The position numbers and the translations under genes are program-made. Source: Acidobacteria bacterium UBA7540 (GTDB taxonomy: Bacteria > Acidobacteriota > Terriglobia > UBA7540). Taken from it: DNA of 12,407 bases. Shown here in pieces: positions 1-6,601 of this stretch; position 1 is the first letter of the stretch, and every line of letters begins with the position of its first letter. The DNA lies in NCBI GenBank assembly GCA_002478145.1, contig DLMI01000068.1, positions 21,471 through 33,877 of the forward strand, written 5' to 3'. The notes under the pieces are model-generated. The model did no database searches, was not told the DNA's origin, and saw nothing but the letters and a program-made list of their open reading frames with translations.

Positions 1-17
1 TACAAAACAGGTCCGCG

Positions 18-914
18 CTACCCAGCTTTCAAGGTCGCGACGAAGATTTCCTCCAGGGTCAGTGCCTCCGTCGAGAGCGTCTCCGGATTGTGCTGCCGCA
101 GGCGCTCCAGCAATTCAGGGCCGGCGCCATTGACGATCAACTCCAGTTCGCGCCCCTCGCGGCGCACGCGCAATGCCGCTTGGAGGTCGAGTTCCGGCGG
201 CGATTGGGCAAAGCGCGCGCGGATCTTCTGATACCGCTCGCGGGCCTGGTCGGCGTCGAGCGTAAGCACGGCGCGGCCTCGATCGATGATCGTGAACTCA
301 TCAATCAATCCCTCGAATTCGGCGATGAGGTGGGTGGAGACCAGAATCGTGCGGCTGCCCGGAATGCCTTGCTGGTACGCGCCGATCACCGCCCCAATGA
401 ACTCGCGGCGAACGATGGGGTCCAGGCCCGAGGTCGGCTCGTCGAGCACAAGCAAGTCCGTCTCCGGGCAGATCGCCGCGATCAACGCCACCTGGGTTCG
501 CTGACCCTTTGATAGACTTCCGGTGCGCTGCACCGGATCGAGCTGGAAACGCTCAAACAACTCCTGCTCGACCTTCCGGTTCCAATTCGCACGAAATGAA
601 GCGAGGTAATCCAGGGTCTCGCGAACGCTCATCCACGGATAGAACGCGACCTGGTCCGGCACGTAAGAGAGGAGGCGCTTCACCGGGACTTCGTGCTTTG
701 CCGGATCGAGACCGAATACGCGCACCTGCCCCCGCTGCGGACGGAGCAAATTGAGCAGACACTTCATCGTGGTTGTCTTGCCCGCGCCGTTGCGGCCGAA
801 GAGTCCATAACAGCGGCCGGGCTGCACGGTCAGGCTCAAGTCATGGACGGCCTCGGCGCGCCCGTAGGCGTACGTGAGATTCTCGATTTGGATGACAGGA
901 GTTGGAGAGTTCAT
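18..914 (-). CDS. ABC transporter ATP-binding protein (YtrB/EcsA-like)
   Basis: This is the ATPase subunit of an ABC transporter and would drive a membrane permease by ATP hydrolysis on the cytoplasmic face. The 298-residue protein has all nucleotide-binding motifs: Walker A GRNGAGKTT (residues 40-48), the Q-loop glutamine near 88, the signature LSKGQ (134-138), Walker B LLVLDEP (154-160) and the H-loop histidine 195 in STHL. The C-terminal ~85 residues are a variable extension, as in bacitracin/antibiotic-type exporters. The ATG follows a GGAGG ribosome site (926-930) that overlaps the end of the GntR gene, six bases away, so the two are one operon. Only 17 bases remain to the left edge; a permease gene probably follows but is not in view. 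The substrate cannot be inferred. GntR-YtrA linkage suggests envelope stress or antibiotic response, which is inference from family context. Confidence 0.93.
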   Translation of the reverse strand: MNSPTPVIQIENLTYAYGRAEAVHDLSLTVQPGRCYGLFGRNGAGKTTTMKCLLNLLRPQRGQVRVFGLDPAKHEVPVKRLLSYVPDQVAFYPWMSVRETLDYLASFRANWNRKVEQELFERFQLDPVQRTGSLSKGQRTQVALIAAICPETDLLVLDEPTSGLDPIVRREFIGAVIGAYQQGIPGSRTILVSTHLIAEFEGLIDEFTIIDRGRAVLTLDADQARERYQKIRARFAQSPPELDLQAALRVRREGRELELIVNGAGPELLERLRQHNPETLSTEALTLEEIFVATLKAG

Positions 915-920
915 GGCTGG

Positions 921-1334
921 TCAATCCTCCTTATGGTCTTCATTGGCGCGTCGTTTGTCGTCGAGCACATCCAGTCGCTCATGGATCAATTCGAGGAATT
1001 CATCGCGAGGCACCTGCAAATGGTGCGCTTGCACGATGGCCTGGTCGACCTCCTCGATCAGCAGGTCGCGCCGGGCTTTCTTTCGCAATGCCGATTGATT
1101 TTCTTTCAGGAAACAACCCCGCCCCGGCAGCGTCTCGATCACGCCCAGGCTTTCCAGCTCGGAATAGGCTTTGGCGACCGTGTTGCGGTTGACGCGCAGT
1201 TCCTCAGCCAGAGGACGGATCGAGGGGAGCGCCTCACCGGGCCGCAGCGCCCCCGAGGCGGCCACGGCCTTGATCTGATCCACGATCTGGAGGTAGATGG
1301 GCATGCCGGACTTGAAATTGATTTGGAGTATCAT
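921..1334 (-). CDS. GntR-family transcriptional regulator, YtrA subfamily
   Basis: This is a short DNA-binding repressor of 137 residues. It has the N-terminal winged helix-turn-helix of GntR proteins (about residues 10-77), with the typical IYLQIVDQIK, LPSIRPLAEEL and NRNTVAKAY segments and the GRG wing at 71-73. A short helical tail (about 80-137) follows, in place of a FadR or UTRA effector domain, which defines the YtrA group. A frame open further upstream to 1481 would place the operator inside the gene, so I chose the internal ATG at 1334, where family similarity begins and a G-rich AGGGGG Shine-Dalgarno lies just upstream. It precedes the ABC ATPase by six bases. YtrA-type regulators usually repress their own ABC operon, and the palindrome over the promoter fits autorepression. 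Confidence 0.9.
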   Translation of the reverse strand: MILQINFKSGMPIYLQIVDQIKAVAASGALRPGEALPSIRPLAEELRVNRNTVAKAYSELESLGVIETLPGRGCFLKENQSALRKKARRDLLIEEVDQAIVQAHHLQVPRDEFLELIHERLDVLDDKRRANEDHKED

Positions 1335-1344
1335 GTGCGGCCCC

Positions 1345-1366
1345 CTGTCATAGGACAGTATGACAG
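1345..1366. promoter_or_regulatory. Putative GntR (YtrA-type) operator
   Basis: A perfect inverted repeat is visible: half-sites CTGTCATA (1345-1352) and TATGACAG (1359-1366) separated by six bases. It lies 11 bases upstream of the chosen GntR start and covers the predicted -10 box. Position, symmetry and adjacency to a GntR gene make it the likely binding site of the encoded regulator; binding itself is inferred. Confidence 0.8.
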
Positions 1367-1384
1367 ATGGCCGGTCGCTGTCAA
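1357..1384 (-). promoter_or_regulatory. Sigma-70-type promoter of the GntR-ABC operon
   Basis: On the minus strand a perfect -35 TTGACA (1379-1384) is followed, after 16 bases, by CATACT (1357-1362; four of six matches to TATAAT). The -10 lies inside the inverted repeat at 1345-1366, so repressor binding would block RNA polymerase. Transcription would start around 1350, giving a very short leader before the ATG at 1334. Confidence 0.68.
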
Positions 1385-1766
1385 GAGGAATTTTCGAGGG
1401 GCCCGGAGGTGATTGAATCACAGTGACATTGGGGAGCTGGCATGGACATCCCTGGGCGCCCATAGTGATTACGCGACGCATCCAGGTTAACTTGGATGGA
1501 TAGCCGGCGGACTCGGAGGCTACTCCAGCGCCTTGGGTTTACTCCTATGCAGTCAGGGGTCACTTGGCCGTGCAGGCGTAATGTGAGCCTTGCGTGGGCT
1601 GCTGGGGGCATGGTTGTCCCCGAACGGCGTTCGAGGGAATAGCCCCTCGTTGGTCGCCCTGTCTTTGTCGACGACTCTGCAGAGGCAATCCGCCGTGCTG
1701 GCCGAGTGACGGCGCACTTTAGCCAGTGAGAGACTGCCGCCGGGCGCAGCTCGTCTCGCCTCACCC
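1385..1766. other. Intergenic stretch without a supported gene
   Basis: About 380 bases lie between the GntR promoter and the end of the helicase remnant. Reading frames here lack recognisable domains and a good ribosome site. The only structure seen is a near-perfect 20-base palindrome at 1479-1498 centred on GTTAAC. It may be the scar or flank of the degraded element on the right. Confidence 0.5.
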
Positions 1767-2407
1767 TTAGCTCTGGAACAACCCCAGTTGATCAGAAGTC
1801 GTGGCGGCACTCGAGGGCCTGCGCGAGGCTTTACGCCTGGGTACACTTTCAAGTGAAATACCGAACATGAGAAGTTGTGTCACCACTGCCGGGATCGGTG
1901 CTGGCGGTGGAATGATGATTTCTGGTACATCCCTCTCCGGAGGTTCAGCTTCCATTTCCAATGGTGATGTCTCCACGGCCCGAACTCCGAATACTTCCGC
2001 CTGCTTCTCCATGAGCCGCTTCCAAACCGCATCTGCACTCTCCCCGATGCCCTTCTCCGTCACCAGCTCCCGCGCCATCGCCATCAGGATGTCATCACCT
2101 TCATCGATCGCTTGCAGGCCATCAGTTGCGAACTTCCCTTCCATCGCCAGTGAGACCAGCAGCTTCTTCCCCATCAGCCTCAAACACGCTTCCTGCATAG
2201 TGCCGGCATAGTAGAAGAACTTGACGTTGACGTTCGACCACTGTCCAATTCTCCAGGAGCGCCGGCTGGCCTGCCGCAGGAGCTTGCTGATAAGGGGTGA
2301 CGGTGGGTCGTCGATGGAATGCAACTTGGGTATGATTCAAGGATTCGGTTTCCTAACTCTTGGGCATGGGCACGCAAGTACTCGGCGATTGTCTCCAACA
2401 GAGGCAA
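1767..2407 (-). pseudogene. SNF2/SF2-type DNA helicase, core-deleted and frameshifted remnant
   Basis: Two ends of a helicase are present without the ATPase core. The N-terminal part starts at TTG 2405-2407, five bases after an AAAGGAGG ribosome site (2413-2420), and reads PLLETIAEYLRAHAQELGNR to about 2331. A single-base loss near 2328-2332 then shifts the frame; the second frame continues with LHSIDDPPSPLISKLLR. At about 2270 this runs directly into helicase motif VI, ASRRSWRIGQ, followed by YYAGTMQEACLRLMGKKLL and a C-terminal tail ending in DQLGLFQS. Walker A, DEAD/DEAH-type and other core motifs are all absent. The assignment rests on motif VI and its flanking sequence, as I remember it from plasmid/ICE-borne SNF2-like helicases. 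It would be inactive. The final QLGLF resembles a sliding-clamp-binding peptide. Confidence 0.72.
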
Positions 2408-2424
2408 AGTCTCCTCCTTTCGCT

Positions 2425-2610
2425 TTGAGTGCAACGACTAAACCTGTTTATCCATCCGGCCAGTTTGCCGCATTCCTACAGGAACTTCTTGCTTTGCCGG
2501 AAGAGGATCTTCTTGCTTCGCTGCGACACAAGAAGCGGCTTGCCTTGCAAAAAGGTCATTATTTCCTTAAGATGGGCGCCCAGAAGTCAACAGGTAGTAC
2601 AAACTCTTAG
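2425..2610 (+). pseudogene. Possible Crp/Fnr-type regulator N-terminal remnant
   Basis: This frame has a pattern like the start of a cyclic-nucleotide-binding-fold regulator: a helix FAAFLQELLALPEEDLLASL, a basic stretch, then LQKGHYFLKMG, resembling the KG-x-(F/L)-L-x-x-G turn at the first beta strands of Crp/Fnr proteins. It stops at 2610, before the rest of the beta-roll or any helix-turn-helix. There is no ATG; the only plausible start is TTG 2425 without a ribosome site. If real it is a short 5' fragment. It is convergent with and slightly overlaps the helicase remnant. The similarity is weak and from memory only. Confidence 0.27.
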
Positions 2611-2623
2611 TCTGGGAGGGAAG

Positions 2624-2938
2624 ATGAAACGAACCATTCTGGCCGTCATTACCTTACTCACCGTTTTTGGTTTGGGGATGCTGACCGGAGTCCCGAGGGG
2701 GCATTCCGTTGGTGAGGCTCCGGCTCTAGCCGCCCCGGTGCCGGCAGCCTTGGCCGTTCCGATGCCGCGTCGTTGTCCAGCCATCCATGAGGCCGTCCAT
2801 GCTCTCGAAGTAGCCATGCATGACATGGAAGAAGCCGGCCACGATTTTTGCGGCAGGAAGAAGGAGGCCATGGAATCAACACGCCGTGCGATCCATCATT
2901 TGAGAGAAGCCGAGAATTGCGATAGGTGCAGGGAATAG
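2624..2938 (+). CDS. Small His-rich secreted protein (unknown function)
   Basis: The 104-residue product starts at ATG 2624, four bases after a GGGAGG ribosome site (2614-2619); the frame is open further upstream but this start gives a proper signal sequence. Residues 1 to about 38 look like a signal peptide: Lys-Arg, a hydrophobic stretch ILAVITLLTVFGLGML, and an Ala-rich region ending near ALAAP. The mature part is about 65 residues with regularly spaced histidines (IHEAVHALEVAMHD, EEAGHDFCG, AIHHLREAE) and four cysteines, including the C-terminal CDRC. It is predicted to form two amphipathic helices. Similar His-rich, HD-FCG-containing small exported proteins are, to my memory, common in Acidobacteriota but uncharacterised. 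Metal binding is a guess from composition. It stands alone on this strand among decayed minus-strand genes and seems intact. Confidence 0.72.
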   Translation: MKRTILAVITLLTVFGLGMLTGVPRGHSVGEAPALAAPVPAALAVPMPRRCPAIHEAVHALEVAMHDMEEAGHDFCGRKKEAMESTRRAIHHLREAENCDRCRE

Positions 2939-2949
2939 TAAATAACGCA

Positions 2950-3036
2950 CTACTGGTTGCTCTTGGCAGAGAGCCATCTCGCGAGGCGGTTGTTTGCCAG
3001 CATGCTGGGGCGGATGACCTTTAATGCGATTCGCAT
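2950..3036 (-). CDS. Very short ORF (28 aa), possibly the 5' stub of a lost gene
   Basis: An ATG at 3034-3036 overlaps the 3' end of the preceding minus-strand frame and has GGAGG about 11 bases upstream. It encodes MRIALKVIRPSMLANNRLAR and eight more residues before a TAG. The overlap and ribosome site look like translational coupling within an operon. The product is too short to classify. It may be the surviving start of the next gene of the mobile-element operon, whose remainder was replaced by the plus-strand His-rich gene. Confidence 0.3.
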   Translation of the reverse strand: MRIALKVIRPSMLANNRLARWLSAKSNQ

Positions 3037-3625
3037 GATGTCGTGTCCTCCCCCTCCGCCGGGATGGCGGAGCTCTCTTTGCTTGCCTTCTGACAGCTCT
3101 CCTCTTCCAGGCCGGTTTCGCTAACTCGAAAGAAACTGTGGGCCAGGCTCCAGCGGACCGGCCCATTGCGGTCAGGAACTTCAATACGCTTCTGCCGCAG
3201 GGCGCGTCGAATCCATTTCAGGAACAACTTCTTCGTGCCGCTGACCAGCACCGGAGAGCATCCCAGACCGATAAGCGGTTTGATCGCTCCACGGCGGTTG
3301 AGTTCCTCGTTGAACCAGGCGGCCCACTCCGGCACGACCGGCAATCCAAACCGCTGGGCGATGCGATAGAGCACAAACGTCGGGTCGTTGTCACACAGGA
3401 TGGTGCGCCTGCCTTGTGGGTCTGCTCCCGGTCGCGTTTTGGCCAGTTCCGCAGAGATTGCCACCAAGTGGCGGACCGGTCTGCGACCGGCGATAGTGAT
3501 AGTCCCGCGGAAGCACTGGGCGTTCTCACCCAGATTTGCCGTCACCGGCTCGATGCCTGGGGCTTCCACGGTAAATAGGTTCTGCTCGACGACGGCTGCC
3601 CAGATGGCGCCAACACGCCGCTGAC
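3021..3625 (-). pseudogene. Unrecognised mobile-element protein, 5'-truncated
   Basis: About 200 residues read as a coherent protein from CQRRVGAIWAAVVEQ (near 3625) to the stop at 3021. Conserved-looking blocks include FRGTITIAGRRPVRHLVAIS, ILCDNDPTFVLYRIAQRFGL, PVVPEWAAWFNEELNRR and GLGCSPVLVSGTKKLFLKW. I do not recognise the fold and assign no function. No start codon or ribosome site precedes it: it begins where the DUF6094-like frame at 3628 breaks off, in a different frame, so its own N-terminus seems to have been lost in a deletion. The C-terminal ~45 residues are rich in Ser, Glu and Lys and may be a read-through tail. It belongs by position to the minus-strand element backbone. Confidence 0.5.
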
Positions 3626-3627
3626 AG

Positions 3628-4027
3628 TGGGAGCAGATTCTCGATCTCATCCAGGAGCAGGCCACGGTAGACCAGTTGTGCTGGTCCGCTTACGGGTACG
3701 TTGTATCGCGATTCGGGCTCAGAAGGCAGGACGGGGATTTGGGAGGGATTCCTTGCCAAGCTGGCGTAGTAAAGCCGTGCCCGGGTGATATCGCTGTCCG
3801 TAAGACGCTCTTTCTCACGTCGGCTTCGTCGTGCTCCGATCACCACCACCTGCTTATAGCGCACACACTCAGGTGCTTCGAGACGGTAAACCCAAACATC
3901 ACGGAAATGCGTGGAGAGAATCTGACTACATTCGGCCAGGCGGTCGCAGGAGAAACCTGCGAATCCGCTGGGCCTCGGACAAGGGCAGCGGGTAGAAGCC
4001 GAGCCGACTTTTGCCCTCAAAGCGCAA
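3628..4027 (-). pseudogene. DUF6094-type SAM methyltransferase-like protein, middle deleted
   Basis: The 5' part is well preserved: an AAGGAGG ribosome site (4034-4040), start TTG 4025-4027, then RFEGKSRLGFYPLPLSEAQR and IRRFLL, which I recognise as the N-terminus of DUF6094 proteins carried on plasmids and ICEs. Around 3945-3950 the frame changes and the sequence jumps to the family's C-terminal half: RLAECSQILSTHFRDVWVYR, KQVVVIGARRSRREKERL, then QIPVLPSEPESRYNVP and QLVYRGLLLDEIENLLP. The segment between, with the SAM-binding DPC-x-G motif and the NPPY-type catalytic motif, is absent. The remainder of the C-terminus is also missing, since another frame takes over near 3625. This is a clear pseudogene with at least two lesions. 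It heads a run of minus-strand remnants and is divergent from the aldo/keto reductase. Confidence 0.72.
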
Positions 4028-4351
4028 GGGTGGCCTCCTTTCTCAGACAAACTCGTATGTGTGACTGGATTCACAACTTTGCCGTGCGGGCAAAGTTATG
4101 GGGGTCGGGTCTGCATCTGTTGGCGTTCTTGCACACCCAGCACTGAAAGCTCGGCTGGACATTGAATTCAGAGGCACTCGAGTGCACATTACCGGTCGTG
4201 CGAAAACTGAAAACGGAAATTCTGGTTTACATGTCAGAGGCCTTGCGTCTACGCTCGAATCTTGCTTAAATAAGGCCCTCGCACGCCCTCCTCCCCGACG
4301 GGATTCTTCTCGTTTGGAAGGAGCCCCACCTTACTGCGGAGGATTACGAGT
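4028..4351. other. Divergent intergenic region
   Basis: About 320 bases separate the minus-strand methyltransferase remnant from the plus-strand aldo/keto reductase. It contains the remnant's ribosome site, the inverted repeat at 4075-4097 and, near the right end, the reductase ribosome site. I see no strong sigma-70 promoter; an AT-rich patch TTGCTTAAATAAGG near 4262-4275 is the best candidate for reductase transcription. Confidence 0.45.
4075..4097. promoter_or_regulatory. Perfect 9+9 bp inverted repeat between divergent genes
   Basis: AACTTTGCC (4075-4083) and GGCAAAGTT (4089-4097) form a perfect inverted repeat with a 5-base spacer. It lies 48 bases upstream of the DUF6094-like start on the minus strand and about 255 bases upstream of the aldo/keto reductase on the plus strand. 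It has no T-tract and is not an obvious terminator, so an operator for the element operon is the simplest reading. A site-specific recombination core is also possible. Confidence 0.5.
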
Positions 4352-5863
4352 ATGACTATTAATCCTAAGATCTCCCGCCGCCGGTTCATGCAGGCTGCCG
4401 GCGCGGCTTCGGCGGGCCTGGCGCTAGGACCCTACTGGGGGTTCGGCAAGACCACCGTTACCAAGCCCCTGCGACGCGACATGGGTCGGATGCACTTTGA
4501 GGCCACCACGCTCGGCCTGGGTGGACAAGCCTCGCTGCAATGGACGCCTCCAGGCGTGGAGCCGGTCAAAATCATTTTGAAGGCCTTCGATGTGGGCATC
4601 AACTATTTTGATACTTCCAACGCCTACGGCCCCAGTCAGACAAATTACGGGAAAGCCTTTCACCAGCTCCAATTGATCCCCGGCGAGACCGGGTACGACG
4701 AATCCCGCCGCCAGGGGATCTTTCTGACCAGCAAGACCATGCTGCGTTGGGGAAAGGGTGGCTGGGCGAAAGAGAACTTGCGAAGCTTCAGCAACGGTCC
4801 GGAAGGTTCTCACGCCGTAGATGACGTGAAGCGCACCCTGACACAAATCTTTGGTGACGGAAGCGGGTCCTATCCTTCCGGTTCATATCTGGATATGGTC
4901 CTTGTCCACAATGTGGCCACCATGGCGGAAGTCGAGGCGGTCTACGAGGGGTTGGACAATCCGGACCCTGGCGCCGAAAACATCGGGACGCTGGCGGCGC
5001 TGTTGGATTATCGCGATGGCACTAATCGCACGGGACTCAATCCCAAAGAAGAAAAGCTGATTCGCCACTTGGGATTTTCCGGCCATCACTCTCCCCCGGT
5101 GATGATCGAAATGATCCAACGGGACGAGCGCAACATTTTGGATGGCATGCTGGTGGCCATCAACGCCAACGACCGGCTGAACTTCAACATGCAGTACAAC
5201 ATCATTCCGGTGGCGGCGGCAAAAGGCATGGGCCTGATCGCCATGAAGGTGTTTGCGGATGGCGCCATGTACACAAAGGAAGCCGCCTTTTCGCGCAAGC
5301 CCGAACACGTCATCCGAACCGTAGGCAGCGACTCGCTCCCGAGCCGGCGGTTAGTGGAATACACGTTGTCGACGCCCGGCATTGGTACGCTCATCATCGG
5401 TACGGGGCAAATCTCCGAAGATCCCAAGGCTTGCCAACTGGAGCAGAATCTCTCCGCGGCACAAATCGCCCCGAACGGGCTCAGCGCCTCCGACCGGCTT
5501 GCCATCGAAAAAATGGCCAGCGCGGCGAAGGATGGCAAGACGAACTATTTCCAACTTCCTAAGCAGGAACTGACGCCCCCACGGGAAGCCTGGGCCGGGC
5601 AGGCAATGCACGAGGGGAAACGCGTGGTCGGCCTGAAGTGGCAGACGGCCTTTGCCGGCGACGAACCGATCACACACTATGAGATCTGGCGGGATCACCA
5701 GAAGGTCGACCAGGTGGTCCACCAGGCGCAGACCAGCAAGAAGCCGTTCGAGTTTGCCGATGCCGTCGGCGACAAGACTGCGCACACTTATCAAATTGCT
5801 ACCGTCGACGCGGCGGGGCGCAAGGCCATGACAGGAGATCTCGAACTCTCAGGAGTTGCTTAG
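4352..5863 (+). CDS. Tat-exported aldo/keto reductase with C-terminal FN3-like domain
   Basis: This 503-residue protein starts at ATG 4352, eight bases after GGAGG (4339-4343). A twin-arginine signal is present: SRRRFMQAAGAASAGLALG (8-26), so it is predicted to be folded with cofactor and exported. The aldo/keto reductase barrel follows from about residue 45 to 400. The catalytic tetrad is visible: Asp87 and Tyr92 in FDTSNAYG, Lys128 in LTSKT and His186 in LVHN. The family reduces carbonyls with NAD(P)H; the substrate is unknown. Residues from about 425 resemble a fibronectin type III domain (VVGLKWQ, HYEIWRDHQKV, HTYQIATVDAAGR), probably for carbohydrate or surface interaction. It is the largest intact gene here, with no sign of decay and stronger GC bias than the surrounding remnants. 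It appears monocistronic. Confidence 0.92.
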   Translation: MTINPKISRRRFMQAAGAASAGLALGPYWGFGKTTVTKPLRRDMGRMHFEATTLGLGGQASLQWTPPGVEPVKIILKAFDVGINYFDTSNAYGPSQTNYGKAFHQLQLIPGETGYDESRRQGIFLTSKTMLRWGKGGWAKENLRSFSNGPEGSHAVDDVKRTLTQIFGDGSGSYPSGSYLDMVLVHNVATMAEVEAVYEGLDNPDPGAENIGTLAALLDYRDGTNRTGLNPKEEKLIRHLGFSGHHSPPVMIEMIQRDERNILDGMLVAINANDRLNFNMQYNIIPVAAAKGMGLIAMKVFADGAMYTKEAAFSRKPEHVIRTVGSDSLPSRRLVEYTLSTPGIGTLIIGTGQISEDPKACQLEQNLSAAQIAPNGLSASDRLAIEKMASAAKDGKTNYFQLPKQELTPPREAWAGQAMHEGKRVVGLKWQTAFAGDEPITHYEIWRDHQKVDQVVHQAQTSKKPFEFADAVGDKTAHTYQIATVDAAGRKAMTGDLELSGVA

Positions 5864-6069
5864 CAGGCGGGGGCGGAAAAGTCGACGCGCGAGGGCGCCC
5901 GAGGAAGGGGGGAAGGGCTGGTATAAGTGAGCGGTGTACTGAGAGCTGGGTTCTCGTCGGCCTTTGCCTGGGTGGGAATGACATTGACAGGAATTGTCTT
6001 GTCATCCACCTTGGCCACTGTGATGAGCACAGTGCGGCCGGCAAGAAGCGGCATGAGTTCAACGAACAC
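5860..6069 (-). pseudogene. PRTRC system protein E, N-terminal fragment
   Basis: A GTG start at 6067-6069 sits four bases after an AAAGGAGG ribosome site (6074-6081). The first ~48 residues, FVELMPLLAGRTVLITVA then KVDDKTIP and VNVIPTQAKADENPALSTPL, match the N-terminus of PRTRC system protein E as I know it. After LTYT the similarity ends and the frame runs 20 more residues of Pro/Ser-rich sequence to a stop at 5860, overlapping the end of the convergent reductase gene. PRTRC clusters (ParB-related, ThiF-related, cysteine-rich) are found on plasmids and ICEs; their function is unknown. No other PRTRC member is recognisable in this window. The gene is 3'-truncated, probably at about 5925. Confidence 0.65.
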
Positions 6070-6306
6070 AGAACCTCCTTTGTGGCACATGTGCTGACTT
6101 TCACCAGCGCCACGTGTATTGTTAATTGGGAAGAAGATTAGGTAGTGGGTCGCTTTGCGCGAAGTGACGCTTCGTCCGTGTGGCTGAGTTAAAGGGGCTA
6201 CGGCAAGTAGTTTCCGAGTTGCCGACCAACCGGGAGTTATCTCGCCAACCCTCCAAAAAGAGCGGGACCGGTGCCGTAGAGCTGAAAGCTTGGCCTGTTC
6301 TTTTCG

Positions 6307-6441
6307 CTACCGGTCGAACCTCTGCTCGACGACCTCCACTTCCTTGCACGCCTGCGGTACTGTCTTGCCCTGGCTCAGCAACACTTCCATCTGCCGCAGC
6401 TTCGCTACGATCTGCTCTGGCGTAAACGTCTTCTTTGGCAT
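6307..6441 (-). pseudogene. IS3-family transposase OrfA, N-terminal fragment
   Basis: ATG 6439-6441, preceded by AAAGGAA, encodes PKKTFTPEQIVAKLRQMEVL followed by LSQGKTVPQACKEVEVVEQ, the helix-turn-helix start of IS3-family OrfA proteins (IS407-like group). A TAG at 6307 ends it after 44 residues, about half the usual OrfA length. The expected continuation with a WRKEYGGL-type motif, the leucine-zipper part and the whole OrfB integrase are missing. This is a dead insertion-sequence fragment. I looked for paired terminal inverted repeats and could not define them. Confidence 0.8.
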
Positions 6442-6601
6442 TTCCCGGTTCCTTTCTGTCTTCCAGTCTCTCTATTCGACTGCTACAGAAATCCCCGGTC
6501 AGGTCAGCGTTCCCAACGGGACACGCACTTTTGTGGAAGCCCGAAATCAATGGAAAAGTGTGGATTGCAGCATAGTGCACGGCAGCAGGCTTAGAAACGC
6601 A

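Noticed and set aside
693..1412. Long plus-strand frame of 239 codons
   Set aside because: It is antisense to the well-supported ABC ATPase and GntR genes, has no family motifs and reflects their GC-rich codon structure.
1335..1481. N-terminal extension of the GntR frame to 1481
   Set aside because: It would place the operator and promoter inside the coding region, and GntR similarity begins at the ATG at 1334.
2429..2623. Upstream extension of the His-rich protein frame
   Set aside because: The ATG at 2624 has the ribosome site and begins a signal peptide; the upstream part has no protein character.
3138..3578. Plus-strand 146-codon frame
   Set aside because: Antisense shadow of the unrecognised minus-strand fragment, with no ribosome site or motif.
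6122..6306. Continuation of the IS3 transposase beyond the TAG at 6307
   Set aside because: No frame there restores the expected OrfA or OrfB motifs, so the IS fragment was ended at the stop.
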